DNA of 31,098 nucleotides, taken from Pseudomonadota bacterium (GTDB taxonomy: Bacteria > Pseudomonadota > Alphaproteobacteria > Caulobacterales > Caulobacteraceae). Under the pieces are notes generated by a model. The model made no database searches, had not been told where the DNA came from, and worked only from the letters and a program-made list of their open reading frames with translations. The translations under genes and the position numbers were made by a program. Location of the stretch: contig JAFAEC010000117.1 of NCBI GenBank assembly GCA_023424215.1, forward strand, positions 1-31,098, written 5' to 3'. Positions 8,340-16,057 of this stretch are shown here, piece by piece. The stretch's first letter is position 1. Every line of letters begins with the position of its first letter.

Positions 8340-8378
8340 TGCGGAAGTTCGCACACTGTCCAACAGCGGACGTTCGCA
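8340..8378. promoter_or_regulatory. Pair of near-identical dyad-like direct repeats upstream of the polysaccharide operon
   Basis: TGCGGAAGTTCGCA (8340-8353) and AGCGGACGTTCGCA (8365-8378) match at 12 of 14 positions, start 25 bases apart and are each partly palindromic (GCG...CGC). They lie about 100-140 bases upstream of the receiver gene that opens the operon. This layout suits tandem binding of a dimeric regulator, though no promoter could be placed with confidence between them and the first gene. Confidence 0.35.
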
Positions 8379-8497
8379 CCTCCTGGGGGCGAGAAACAGG
8401 GTTATTCAGGGAAACGTAGCCGCAGGTAGGAGTTCGTTTAGTCCGCCCGTCGGATGATGCCGGTTCGGGGGGCGCTGTGACGGAGGTCCGACGCCCG

Positions 8498-8908
8498 ATG
8501 CCTGCCAGCCGCATACTGATCGCCGACGACGATCCCTTGCTGCGCGCCCTGCTGGTCCACCGCCTGTCGGCCGACGGGCACGAGCTCTCCACCGCCGAGA
8601 ACGGCGGCGAGGCGCTGGCTGCGATCCGGGAGCAGTCGCCCGACCTGATCGTTCTCGACGCCCTTATGCCGGTCATGGACGGCTTCGAGGTGCTGCGGCG
8701 CATCAAGAGCGGCGCTCTGTCAGAGGCGCCGGTGATCATGCTCACCGCCCTCAAGCGCGAACAGGATATCGTCGGCGCGCTCCAGCTCGGCGCCGCCGAC
8801 TATCTCGTCAAACCCTTCATCCCCGACGAACTCAGCCAGCGCGTTCGGCGGCTGCTGCTGACGTCCGGCGCATCAGAAGGAGGGGCGCGTGATCGGCGTC
8901 CCGCTTGA
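8498..8908 (+). CDS. Stand-alone response regulator receiver protein
   Basis: The 136-residue product is a receiver domain without an output domain. The acidic pocket is ADDDP (Asp10-12), the phospho-acceptor is Asp54 in VLDALMPVMDG, the switch Thr lies in MLTALKRE and the conserved Lys in LVKPF. Start choice: ATG at 8498 has GGAGG at 8482-8486; an in-frame GTG at 8477 would add seven residues. Its last 20 bases overlap the following outer-membrane protein gene. As the first gene of an operon that ends with another receiver and an Hpt protein, it is a good candidate for the terminal acceptor of the relay, acting on the glycosyltransferase complex through protein contact. Confidence 0.88.
   Translation: MPASRILIADDDPLLRALLVHRLSADGHELSTAENGGEALAAIREQSPDLIVLDALMPVMDGFEVLRRIKSGALSEAPVIMLTALKREQDIVGALQLGAADYLVKPFIPDELSQRVRRLLLTSGASEGGARDRRPA
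8877..8885 (+). promoter_or_regulatory. Shine-Dalgarno fixing the GTG start of the beta-barrel gene
   Basis: AAGGAGGGG precedes the GTG at 8889 with ideal spacing (5 bases from GGAGG). No other start codon exists between the in-frame stop at 8859-8861 and this GTG. This matters because the resulting protein has no visible signal peptide. Confidence 0.7.
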
Positions 8909-9956
8909 ACCACCGCCTGCCGCAGTCCAGGTCGATCCCGACAGCCTCTACAGGTCGGCGGTTTCCGACCGCAGGGCGGGACGGGCTGCTGAAGCCGCCG
9001 CGAAGCTGGAACAGGTTCTCCTCGCCCGTCCGGAGGACGTGGACGCCCGCCTCAACCTCGGCCTGGCGCTGCTGACGCTCGGACGATTGGACGAGGCCCA
9101 TGGCGAACTCGAACGGGTGACGGATCGCGCGCCGGTCTATGCGGACGCCTGGATCGGTCTGGCCCGCATCGCACAACGTCGTGGCGATCCGGTCGCCGCG
9201 CGGGACTACCTTGAGCGGGCCCAAGCCGCGGGGTCCGACAGCCTTGAGGTTGCAGGGCTCCGCCGTTCGCTCCGGCCGGAGGAGACTTGGAGGGTGGAAG
9301 TGGCGGCCGCCCGCAGCAGGCTCTCGGGCGGCTTGCCGGACTGGAGCGAGGCACGCGTCGCCACCTCGCGGCGTTTGGGCGATCTGTGGACCGTGGGACT
9401 GGCGGTTGAGAGCACCGAGCGATTCGACGATCGGGACGTCCACCTCGAGGCGCGGGTCGACCGGAGGTTCGCACGCGGCGCGGCCTATGTCGCGGTCGGC
9501 GGCGCGCCTGACGCCGACTATCGCCCCGAGCTGGCCGTAGCCGCTGGGGGACAGGCGCGACTGGCCGGAAGTCTCGCCGCGACGTTCGACGCCTCATTGG
9601 CCCGCTATCCGACAGGCACGGTCACAGGACTGCATCCCGGGCTCGCTCTCGACCTCGCCGGAGGCCGTTTTCAGCTTTCCGGACGATGGATCAACGTCTG
9701 GGATGAGCGGGGGGACTACCGGTCAGGCTATGCCGCGTCCGCGCGGTGGCAGGCGACCGATCGCCTGGCCCTGCGTGTCGGTCACGCCGACGCGCCCGAA
9801 TCGTCTGACGGCTCCACCACCCAGGTGGCTGCGTGGAGCGTCGGGGCGGAGTTGGGCCTGACCGACCGACTCCTCCTCAGGACGGGATACGTCTCCGAGG
9901 ACCGCGACGCCTACGACCGCCATGAACTGTCGCTGGGGCTTGGCTGGCGATTCTGA
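8889..9956 (+). CDS. TPR plus YaiO-type outer-membrane beta-barrel protein
   Basis: The 355-residue product has two to three tetratricopeptide repeats at about 16-135 (LYRSAVSDRRAGRAAEAA, ARLNLGLALLTLGRLDEA, AWIGLARIAQRRGDPVAA). A C-terminal region of alternating amphipathic strands follows and ends in LGLGWRF, the terminal aromatic signature of outer-membrane barrels. The organisation fits the YaiO family, which in E. coli lies next to the glycosyltransferase gene yaiP; here too it precedes a glycosyltransferase. A role as polysaccharide export pore with a periplasmic TPR scaffold, like PgaA or BcsC, is inferred. Oddly, the N-terminus has no hydrophobic export signal and no upstream start is available. 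It overlaps the receiver gene by 20 bases and the HEAT gene by one (TGATG). Confidence 0.78.
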   Translation: MIGVPLEPPPAAVQVDPDSLYRSAVSDRRAGRAAEAAAKLEQVLLARPEDVDARLNLGLALLTLGRLDEAHGELERVTDRAPVYADAWIGLARIAQRRGDPVAARDYLERAQAAGSDSLEVAGLRRSLRPEETWRVEVAAARSRLSGGLPDWSEARVATSRRLGDLWTVGLAVESTERFDDRDVHLEARVDRRFARGAAYVAVGGAPDADYRPELAVAAGGQARLAGSLAATFDASLARYPTGTVTGLHPGLALDLAGGRFQLSGRWINVWDERGDYRSGYAASARWQATDRLALRVGHADAPESSDGSTTQVAAWSVGAELGLTDRLLLRTGYVSEDRDAYDRHELSLGLGWRF

Positions 9957-11017
9957 TGGGCGAGCTGCTGCTGATCTGGTCGGTGTCGATCATCCTTTCC
10001 GCCGCCGCCCTGGGGTGGATGGTCGCTCTCATTCTCGCTCGCGTCCTGCGGGAGCGGACCGAGCAACGGCGCGAGCGCGATCGCCGGCTTATCCAGCAGG
10101 GCCTGCTCGACATCATGAACGGGGCGGGGGATGCAGTTGGCCGGCTGCGCGGCGTCCGCCACCGCGCTCGCCTGATGGCTGAAGCGCTGCTCGAGATCCT
10201 GTCCCTCGTACGGGGCGAGGAGCGGGAACGACTGATCTCGGCCCTCCACGCTTTCGGTGTGGATGAGATCTTTCGCCGGCGTCTGTCGCGAGGCTCGGTC
10301 GCAGGCAGGTTGGCCGCGGCGGAAGCGCTGGCGATCTTCCCGGGCGAGGCTGCTGTCACCGCCCTTCGAGAGGCGCTGGCGCACGCGCACTCGGCCGAAC
10401 TTCGCGTCGGAATAATGCACTCATTGATCGAACTGTCCGCGCCGCCCGAGCTGGACGAAGTCCTCACCGACCTCGCCGGACGCCAGACGTCGGATTCTCT
10501 GCTCTACCTTCCGGTCATCGGCCAGTTGGTAACGGAGCGCCCTTGGGCCGCCCTTCAGTCGTTCGGAGACACGCGGCTGTCGGGGGAGGCGCGGGTCATC
10601 CTTGCGGAGGCCTTGGGGGCCAGCGGCGACTTCCGGGCGTTGCGGCCTCTCTGCCTTGCGGCCCGGGCCCCAGAGATCGAACTCCGCATAGCAGCTATCC
10701 GCGGGCTCGCCGCCCTCCGCCATCCGGCTGCGGAAGCGACGATCGTCTCCGCTCTGGCCGACGAGGTGTGGATGGTCAGATCTGCAGCCTGCGAAGCGGC
10801 CGGCAGGATCGGGCTTCGGTCCGCCGTCCCAGCCTTGGCCGATCGGCTGGAGGACCCTGTCTGGTGGGTTCGCTTCCGCGCGGGCGAGGCCTTGGGAGCG
10901 CTCGGAGACACCGGTCGCGCCCACCTCCGCAGCATGGCCATCTCTGGTGGCGATCTCTCGCGCAGGGCCGCTTCTCTGGCCTTGGCGGAGCGCGGTCTGA
11001 CGGTGGAGGCTGCATGA
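9956..11017 (+). CDS. Membrane-anchored HEAT-repeat protein
   Basis: The 353-residue product has one N-terminal membrane segment (about residues 4-29) followed by an arginine-rich stretch (RVLRERTEQRRERDRR). By the positive-inside rule the bulk lies in the cytoplasm. From about residue 60 onward it is all-helical with HEAT/PBS-lyase-type repeats, clearest at 215-340 (LRIAAIRGLAALRHPAAE, VRSAACEAAGRIGLRSAV, VRFRAGEALGALGDTGRA). No catalytic motif is present, so a scaffold or adaptor role is likely. It sits between the outer-membrane barrel and the glycosyltransferase and overlaps both (TGATG and ATGA). I infer that it bridges the synthase and the receiver proteins at the inner membrane. Confidence 0.82.
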   Translation: MGELLLIWSVSIILSAAALGWMVALILARVLRERTEQRRERDRRLIQQGLLDIMNGAGDAVGRLRGVRHRARLMAEALLEILSLVRGEERERLISALHAFGVDEIFRRRLSRGSVAGRLAAAEALAIFPGEAAVTALREALAHAHSAELRVGIMHSLIELSAPPELDEVLTDLAGRQTSDSLLYLPVIGQLVTERPWAALQSFGDTRLSGEARVILAEALGASGDFRALRPLCLAARAPEIELRIAAIRGLAALRHPAAEATIVSALADEVWMVRSAACEAAGRIGLRSAVPALADRLEDPVWWVRFRAGEALGALGDTGRAHLRSMAISGGDLSRRAASLALAERGLTVEAA

Positions 11018-12462
11018 TGGCGGCGATCGCCAGCGGGCTCCAGGTCATGGCGGAGATCATCGCCCTGTTCGTCATCGGGACGGGCCTTCTGCAAAACGGG
11101 ATCTATCTCATCCAGCTGGGGCTCGCCGCCGCGGCCCTGATCCAGACGCCGCCGACGGCTTCCGGAGGGCTCCTCTGGCGGCGCTACGCCGACGCCGCCC
11201 CGCCCATCGCGCTGCTCGCGCCGGCCTATAACGAGGCCCTGACCATCGCCGAGAGCGTTCGGTCCCTGCTGTCGCTGCACTACCCCAGTTTCGAGGTGAT
11301 CGTGATCAACGACGGTTCGCGGGACGGGACCCTGCAAGTTCTGATCGACACCTTCGAACTGCGCCCGATCCAGAGACACCACGAACAGGCCATCGCCCAC
11401 GCGCCTATCCGGGGCGTCTACGGCGCCGCCCATCAGCCGCGCCTGATCGTCGTGGACAAGGAGAACGGCGGCAAGGCGGACGCCCTCAACGCCGGCATCA
11501 ACGTCTCGCGCGCGCCGATCTTCTGCTCCATGGACGCCGACTCGCTGCTCGAGCCCGACGCCCTGCTGCGCGCCGTGAAGCCTTTCGTGGAGGATCCGGA
11601 GCGCACCGTGGCGGTCGGTGGCACCGTGCGCATCGCCAACGGCTGCACCATCTCGCACGGGCGGGTGCTGAAAGTCCGGCCGCCGCGCAACCTGCTGGCC
11701 CTGCTCCAGACGGTCGAGTATTTGCGGGCCTTCCTCATGGCCCGGCTGGCGTGGAGCCGGATCAACGCCCTGACCATCATCTCGGGCGCCTTCGGCCTGT
11801 TCCGGCGCGCCCGCGTCATCGAAGCGGGCGGCTATACCCACGGGACCGTCGGCGAGGACATGGAGCTGGTCGTCAAGCTGCACCGACTCATGCGTGACAA
11901 GCGGCTGCCCTACCGGATCGCCTTCGTGCCGGAGCCGGTGTGCTGGACCGAGGCGCCCGAGGATCTGCGCGTCCTGGGCCGGCAGCGCGCCCGCTGGCAC
12001 CGCGGGGCTCTCGAGACCTTCGAGCGGCACCGGGACGTGCTCCTGAAGCCGCGATATGGCCGGGTCGCGGTGGTCGGCTTCGGCTACATTCTGCTCGTCG
12101 ATGTCCTTGGCCCGATCGTCGAACTGCTCGGCTATGTGCTCATCCCGCTGTTCTGGCTCGCCGGCGTGCTCTCAACCGCCTACCTGTTGGCCTTTCTGGC
12201 CGTCAGCTTCACCTTCGGCGTGGTCATATCAGTCGGGGCGCTCGCCCTTGAGGAATCAGAGCTTCGCCGCTTCCCGCGAGCCCGCGACCTGGTTCTGCTC
12301 ACCGGCGTCGCCGTGCTAGAGAACTTCGGCTACCGCCAGCTCAACAACTTCTGGCGGCTGCGCGGGGTGTGGCAGTACCTGAACCGCAGTCAGTCGTGGG
12401 GAACCATGACGCGCAAAGGGTTCGGCGGAACGTCTGTCGCGCAATCGGGAACGCGGTCGTGA
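11014..12462 (+). CDS. Processive-type family 2 glycosyltransferase (membrane polysaccharide synthase)
   Basis: The 482-residue product carries the motifs of hyaluronan/PgaC/BcsA-type synthases: Asp100 in VINDGS, the DxD pair Asp174-Ala-Asp176, Asp282 in the GED motif and QRARW at 324-328 for product binding. Membrane segments flank the catalytic domain: one or two near residues 12-40 and about three or four between 345 and 450. It probably polymerises a nucleotide sugar on the cytoplasmic face and passes the chain through the inner membrane. The polymer is unknown. The ATG at 11014 overlaps the HEAT stop (ATGA), with GGAGG at 11005-11009; ATG at 11017 is equally possible. No PilZ domain is visible, so direct c-di-GMP control is not suggested. 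Confidence 0.88.
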   Translation: MMAAIASGLQVMAEIIALFVIGTGLLQNGIYLIQLGLAAAALIQTPPTASGGLLWRRYADAAPPIALLAPAYNEALTIAESVRSLLSLHYPSFEVIVINDGSRDGTLQVLIDTFELRPIQRHHEQAIAHAPIRGVYGAAHQPRLIVVDKENGGKADALNAGINVSRAPIFCSMDADSLLEPDALLRAVKPFVEDPERTVAVGGTVRIANGCTISHGRVLKVRPPRNLLALLQTVEYLRAFLMARLAWSRINALTIISGAFGLFRRARVIEAGGYTHGTVGEDMELVVKLHRLMRDKRLPYRIAFVPEPVCWTEAPEDLRVLGRQRARWHRGALETFERHRDVLLKPRYGRVAVVGFGYILLVDVLGPIVELLGYVLIPLFWLAGVLSTAYLLAFLAVSFTFGVVISVGALALEESELRRFPRARDLVLLTGVAVLENFGYRQLNNFWRLRGVWQYLNRSQSWGTMTRKGFGGTSVAQSGTRS

Positions 12463-14465
12463 AGGATCTGACCCCGCCTGCCCCCCAGGACGAGCTGGGG
12501 CGCGTGCAGGCGCTCCGGGCGCTTCGTATTCTCGACACGCCGCCGGAGCCGCGCTTCGATCGCCTGACGCGGTTGGCCGCCAGCCTCTTCGACGTTCCTA
12601 CGGCCCTGATCTCACTGATCGATGAGGAGCGGCAGTGGTTCAAGTCCCGCCATGGCATGGAGCTCTGCGAGACCCGTCGCGAGGACGCCTTCTGCAATCG
12701 CGCCATCCAGCTTCCGCCCGGTGCCGTAATGGTGGTGCCGGATGCGACCCGTGATCAGCGCTTCGTCGACAATCCCTACGTCACGGCTCCCGGCGGCGTA
12801 CGCTTTTACGCCGGGGCAGTGCTCACCGACGAGGCCGGTCACAATCTGGGCACCCTGTGCCTCATCGACGACAAGCCGCGCGATTTCGGCGAGGCGGAGC
12901 GCCAGCGGCTCCGCGAGATCGCCGACCTCGTCTCGGAGCAGATCGCCCTGACCGCCGAGCGCCTCGTGGCGGACGAGAAGCGACGTCTTCTGGAGCTCGC
13001 CGAGGCCGTCTCCCGCGTCGGCCACTGGCGCTGGCGGCTGGACACGGGCGAGCTGGCCTGGTCCGACGAGGTCTACCGCATCTACGGCCTGCCGCCAGGC
13101 AGCCCGGTAAGCAGAGATGCGCTGGCCGACTTCTACACCCCCGAGGAGCGCTCCGCCCGCGATGCCTTCATCCGGCGCGTGCTGCGGGAGGGCAGCCAGG
13201 AGGAGTTCGAAACTTCAATTCAGCGACCGGATGGCGAAACGCGCCGGGTTGTCCTGAGCGCTCTTCGGCAGGTGGCGGAGGACGGGCGGGTCGAAGCCCT
13301 GTTCGGCGTCGTCCAGGACATCACCGAACGCCACACAGCCATGAACCGGCTTCGGCGCAGCAAGGCACGCTACCGGCTCCTCGCGGATCACATGGACGAC
13401 GTCGTGACCCGCCTGCATCTCGACGGCCGCAGTGGCTACATTTCGCCAGCGGTGACGTCGCTGCTCGGCTATCGACCCGCGGAAATGGCCGGGCGACCGG
13501 CCCAGGACTTCGTGCATCCGGACGACCGCCCCGAGTTGCTGCAGGCTTTCTCCAAACTGGCGGGCGGCCTCCGGCGGTGCACGCTGCAGCAACGGGCGCT
13601 CCGCAAGGATGGCGGCACGGTCTGGGTCGAAACCAGCTTTCAGGCCGTAACCGGAGATGACGGCGCGCCGTCTGAAATCATCGCTGTGATCCGCGACATC
13701 TCGGAACGTCGCCGTCTGGAAGAGGAACTCCGCAAGGCCCGCGACCGGGCTGAGGCCGCATCGGAAGCGAAATCCCGCTTCCTATCCAATATGAGCCATG
13801 AGCTGCGCACGCCCCTGACGAGCGTGATCGGCTTCGCCCGGATACTGCAGTCCCGGGAAGGCCTGGGACCGATCGAACGCCAATGCGCCCACCGGATCCA
13901 CCTCTCCGGCGAGGTGCTTCTCGCCGTGATCAACGACGTGCTCGACTACTCGAAGCTGGAGGCCGGCGCCCTCGTCCTTGATCTGCGCCCCTTCGACCCG
14001 CGCGCCCTGGTTCGGGAGGCGGCGGAAGTCGTGTTGGGCCAGATCGAGGAGAAAGGCCTCTGGTTCACTCAGGAGGTCGCCCCGGACGTTCCCGGGACGC
14101 TGCTCGGCGACCCGGCCCGCCTGCGGCAGGTCCTCCTGAACTTCCTCGGCAATGCGGTGAAGTTCACGAACGCAGGCGGAGTGGGCGTTGCGGTTCGATC
14201 CTCAACGCGCGCCGACGGTCGGCGGGCGCTTCATGTCTCGGTCTCCGATACGGGAATAGGCATAGAGCCCGCCCTCGCCGGGAGGCTGTTCGAACGATTC
14301 GTTCAAGCCGACGAGTCGACGAACCGCCGGTTCGGCGGCACCGGCCTCGGCCTCAGCATCTGCCGCGAACTCGTCGAACTGATGGGCGGTCGCATCGGCG
14401 TCGACAGCGCGCCAGGGCAGGGATCCACCTTCTGGTTCGAGGTCCCCCTCGAACTGCCGGAGTAG
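12459..14465 (+). CDS. GAF-PAS-PAS sensor histidine kinase
   Basis: The 668-residue product has no membrane segment. Domains in order are GAF (about 15-165), PAS_3-like (about 175-290), PAS (about 300-425), HisKA with His447 in SNMSHELRTPL, and HATPase with DTGIGI and GGTGLGLSI toward the C-terminus. It ends without a receiver. It is a soluble kinase that senses an internal ligand, redox state or light through GAF/PAS. The GTG at 12459 overlaps the glycosyltransferase stop (GTGA); the open frame reaches back to 12369 inside the glycosyltransferase gene, but the GAF homology begins after the GTG. The two genes that follow supply the missing receiver and Hpt modules. Confidence 0.87.
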   Translation: MKDLTPPAPQDELGRVQALRALRILDTPPEPRFDRLTRLAASLFDVPTALISLIDEERQWFKSRHGMELCETRREDAFCNRAIQLPPGAVMVVPDATRDQRFVDNPYVTAPGGVRFYAGAVLTDEAGHNLGTLCLIDDKPRDFGEAERQRLREIADLVSEQIALTAERLVADEKRRLLELAEAVSRVGHWRWRLDTGELAWSDEVYRIYGLPPGSPVSRDALADFYTPEERSARDAFIRRVLREGSQEEFETSIQRPDGETRRVVLSALRQVAEDGRVEALFGVVQDITERHTAMNRLRRSKARYRLLADHMDDVVTRLHLDGRSGYISPAVTSLLGYRPAEMAGRPAQDFVHPDDRPELLQAFSKLAGGLRRCTLQQRALRKDGGTVWVETSFQAVTGDDGAPSEIIAVIRDISERRRLEEELRKARDRAEAASEAKSRFLSNMSHELRTPLTSVIGFARILQSREGLGPIERQCAHRIHLSGEVLLAVINDVLDYSKLEAGALVLDLRPFDPRALVREAAEVVLGQIEEKGLWFTQEVAPDVPGTLLGDPARLRQVLLNFLGNAVKFTNAGGVGVAVRSSTRADGRRALHVSVSDTGIGIEPALAGRLFERFVQADESTNRRFGGTGLGLSICRELVELMGGRIGVDSAPGQGSTFWFEVPLELPE

Positions 14466-14470
14466 CGCTA

Positions 14471-14848
14471 GTGTCTGAACTCTGCATCCTTCATGTCGAC
14501 GACGACCAGAACATCCGCGCGCTCACGGCCCTCGCCTTCGAGCTCAGCGGCGACGCCCGGGTGCATTCCGCGGTCTCCGGCGCCGACGCACTGCGCTTGC
14601 TGGCGGACGGGCTGCAGCCTGACCTCCTTCTGCTCGACGTGATGATGCCGGACATGGACGGGCCGGCGCTTCTGGCGGAGATCCGTGGGATGTCGAAGTC
14701 GATGCCGGCGATTTTCATGACCGCTCAGACCCAGGATCACGAAATTGCCCGCCTCCTCGGCCGGGGTGCCATCGGCGTGGTGATCAAGCCCTTCGACCCC
14801 CTGACCCTCGGAGACCAGGTGCGGGGAATGCTCAGGGGTTCCGCTTGA
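14471..14848 (+). CDS. Stand-alone response regulator receiver protein
   Basis: The 125-residue product is a single receiver domain: acidic pocket Asp10-12 (VDDDQ), phospho-acceptor Asp56 in LLLLDVMMPDMDG, switch Thr in FMTAQTQ and conserved Lys in VIKPFDP. There is no output domain. It starts at GTG 14471, five bases after the kinase stop, and shares TTGA with the Hpt gene. In hybrid kinases such a receiver is fused behind the kinase. Here it is separate, so it probably takes phosphate from His447 and hands it to the Hpt protein. Confidence 0.88.
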   Translation: MSELCILHVDDDQNIRALTALAFELSGDARVHSAVSGADALRLLADGLQPDLLLLDVMMPDMDGPALLAEIRGMSKSMPAIFMTAQTQDHEIARLLGRGAIGVVIKPFDPLTLGDQVRGMLRGSA

Positions 14849-15114
14849 GCGATCCGATCTCTCAGCTGCGCGCCGACTTTGTGAGACGCTGCCGGGACGA
14901 CCTCAAGCGCCTCGCGCTGGCGTCGCCTGACGACGATGATTTCGCTTCTATCACCCACCGCTTGGCAGGAGCGGCGGGCTCCTTCGGCTTCTCGTCCCTG
15001 AGCGAGGCGGCGGCGGCGGTCGATCACTCGATCCGGAGCGGGGAGCAGCCTGCGATCCCCAGCGTAGATGCCCTGATGTGCGAACTCGTCCGCGTGGCTG
15101 ACGTCCCTGACTAG
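14845..15114 (+). CDS. Hpt-domain phosphotransfer protein
   Basis: The 89-residue, largely helical product contains THRLAGAAGSFGFSSL, the Hpt signature, with His38 as the phosphate-carrying residue. It starts at TTG 14845, overlapping the receiver stop (TTGA), which is the fourth tight overlap in the operon. Together with the kinase and the two receivers it completes a His-Asp-His-Asp relay. Downstream to 15308 there is only non-coding sequence. Confidence 0.8.
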   Translation: MSDPISQLRADFVRRCRDDLKRLALASPDDDDFASITHRLAGAAGSFGFSSLSEAAAAVDHSIRSGEQPAIPSVDALMCELVRVADVPD

Positions 15115-15250
15115 CCTGCCTGCGGCCCGCCCCCCAAACTTGAGGTGAAGGTCGATCTCACCAGCCGCCGATGATCGGACCTTCCCCACCCCGACCAACA
15201 AATCGGACAACAGCTACCCTTCCCACACGATTGCATCGCGGTGGGTCTGG

Positions 15251-15266
15251 AAGCGGACTTTCGGAA
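15251..15266 (+). repeat. Short intergenic word shared with 4589-4604
   Basis: AAGCGGACTTTCGGAA here and AAGCGGACGCTCGGAA at 4589-4604 match at 14 of 16 positions. A shorter related word, AGCGGACGTTCG, lies at 8365-8376. All three are in non-coding spacers, and each of these two is near a TGGGTC word. This suggests decayed copies of a dispersed intergenic element, although short matches in GC-rich DNA can arise by chance. The rest of the spacer 15115-15308 shows no gene. Confidence 0.3.
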
Positions 15267-15308
15267 TGTCTGCGATGAGTCATAATCAGCCCCGCGCACC
15301 GCCCCCCC

Positions 15309-16025
15309 TCACCCCAACGCCTCCACCTCCCGCACCGCCCCGAACACCCTTCGGAAGCTCGTCTTCAGCGCCGCGTCGGCCTCGTCCATCGTCGCCGGCA
15401 CGCCGAGGTCGACCAGGCTGGTCACCCCGTGCTCCTGGATGCCGCACGGCACGATGCCGGCGAAGTGCGACAGGTCCGGCTCGACGTTCAGGCTGATCCC
15501 GTGGAAGCTGACCCAGCGGCGCACCTTGACCCCGATGGCGGCGATCTTGTCCTCGCGCGACCAGCCGGGGCCCTTGCGCTCCACCCACACGCCCACCCGC
15601 CCCTCGCGGGTCCCGGCCGGGACGCCGAACTCGTCCAGCGCGCCGACGATCCACTGCTCCAGCCCGCGCACGAAGGCGCGCACGTCGCGGCCGCGCCGGT
15701 CGAGGTCCAGCATCACATAGGCCACCCGCTGGCCGGGCCCGTGGTAGGTGAACTGCCCGCCGCGGCCCGTGCGGTGCACCGGGAAGCGGCCGGGATCGAG
15801 CAGGTCGCTGTCCTTCGAGGAGACGCCGGCGGTGTAGAGCGGCGGGTGCTCCAGCAGCCAGACCAGTTCGTCCGCCTCGCCCGCCGCGATGGCCGCGGCG
15901 CGGGCCTCCATTGTGGCGACGGCGGCGGGGTAGTCGACCTGGCCCGACGAGACGGCCCAGTCGGCCGGGCGGCCGTCGGCGCGGATCAGCTTCGCCGTCG
16001 ATTCGCTTAAGGTTGGGGAAACCAT
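15309..16025 (-). CDS. lipB: Lipoyl(octanoyl) transferase
   Basis: The 238-residue product transfers octanoate from acyl carrier protein to lipoyl domains of the 2-oxoacid dehydrogenases and the glycine cleavage H protein, the first step of lipoate synthesis. Family signatures are RTGRGGQFTYHGPGQ (85-99), AAIGVKVRRWVSFHG with Lys167, and the catalytic Cys194 in VPCGIQEHGVTS. Length is normal for LipB. The start codon CAT/ATG at 16023-16025 sits inside one arm of a perfect inverted repeat shared with the divergent fliN-like gene, with GGAG placed four bases before the ATG. Confidence 0.96.
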   Translation of the reverse strand: MVSPTLSESTAKLIRADGRPADWAVSSGQVDYPAAVATMEARAAAIAAGEADELVWLLEHPPLYTAGVSSKDSDLLDPGRFPVHRTGRGGQFTYHGPGQRVAYVMLDLDRRGRDVRAFVRGLEQWIVGALDEFGVPAGTREGRVGVWVERKGPGWSREDKIAAIGVKVRRWVSFHGISLNVEPDLSHFAGIVPCGIQEHGVTSLVDLGVPATMDEADAALKTSFRRVFGAVREVEALG

Positions 16026-16057
16026 GACGCTCCAATGTGGGGGTCGGGAGCGTCATG
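16023..16057. promoter_or_regulatory. Perfect 11-bp inverted repeat carrying both divergent start sites
   Basis: CATGACGCTCC (16023-16033) and GGAGCGTCATG (16047-16057) are exact reverse complements around a 13-base spacer. Each arm reads GGAG-CGTC-ATG in its own gene's direction, so lipB and the fliN-like gene have identical ribosome-binding and start sequences. Only 29 bases separate the two start codons, so at least one promoter must lie inside the opposite gene's coding region. Confidence 0.65.

Noticed and set aside
8409..8438. EcfG-type stress promoter (GGGAAAC...CGTT) before the polysaccharide operon
   Set aside because: The spacing of 19 bases after GGGAAAC is too long and the -35 is not GGAAC.
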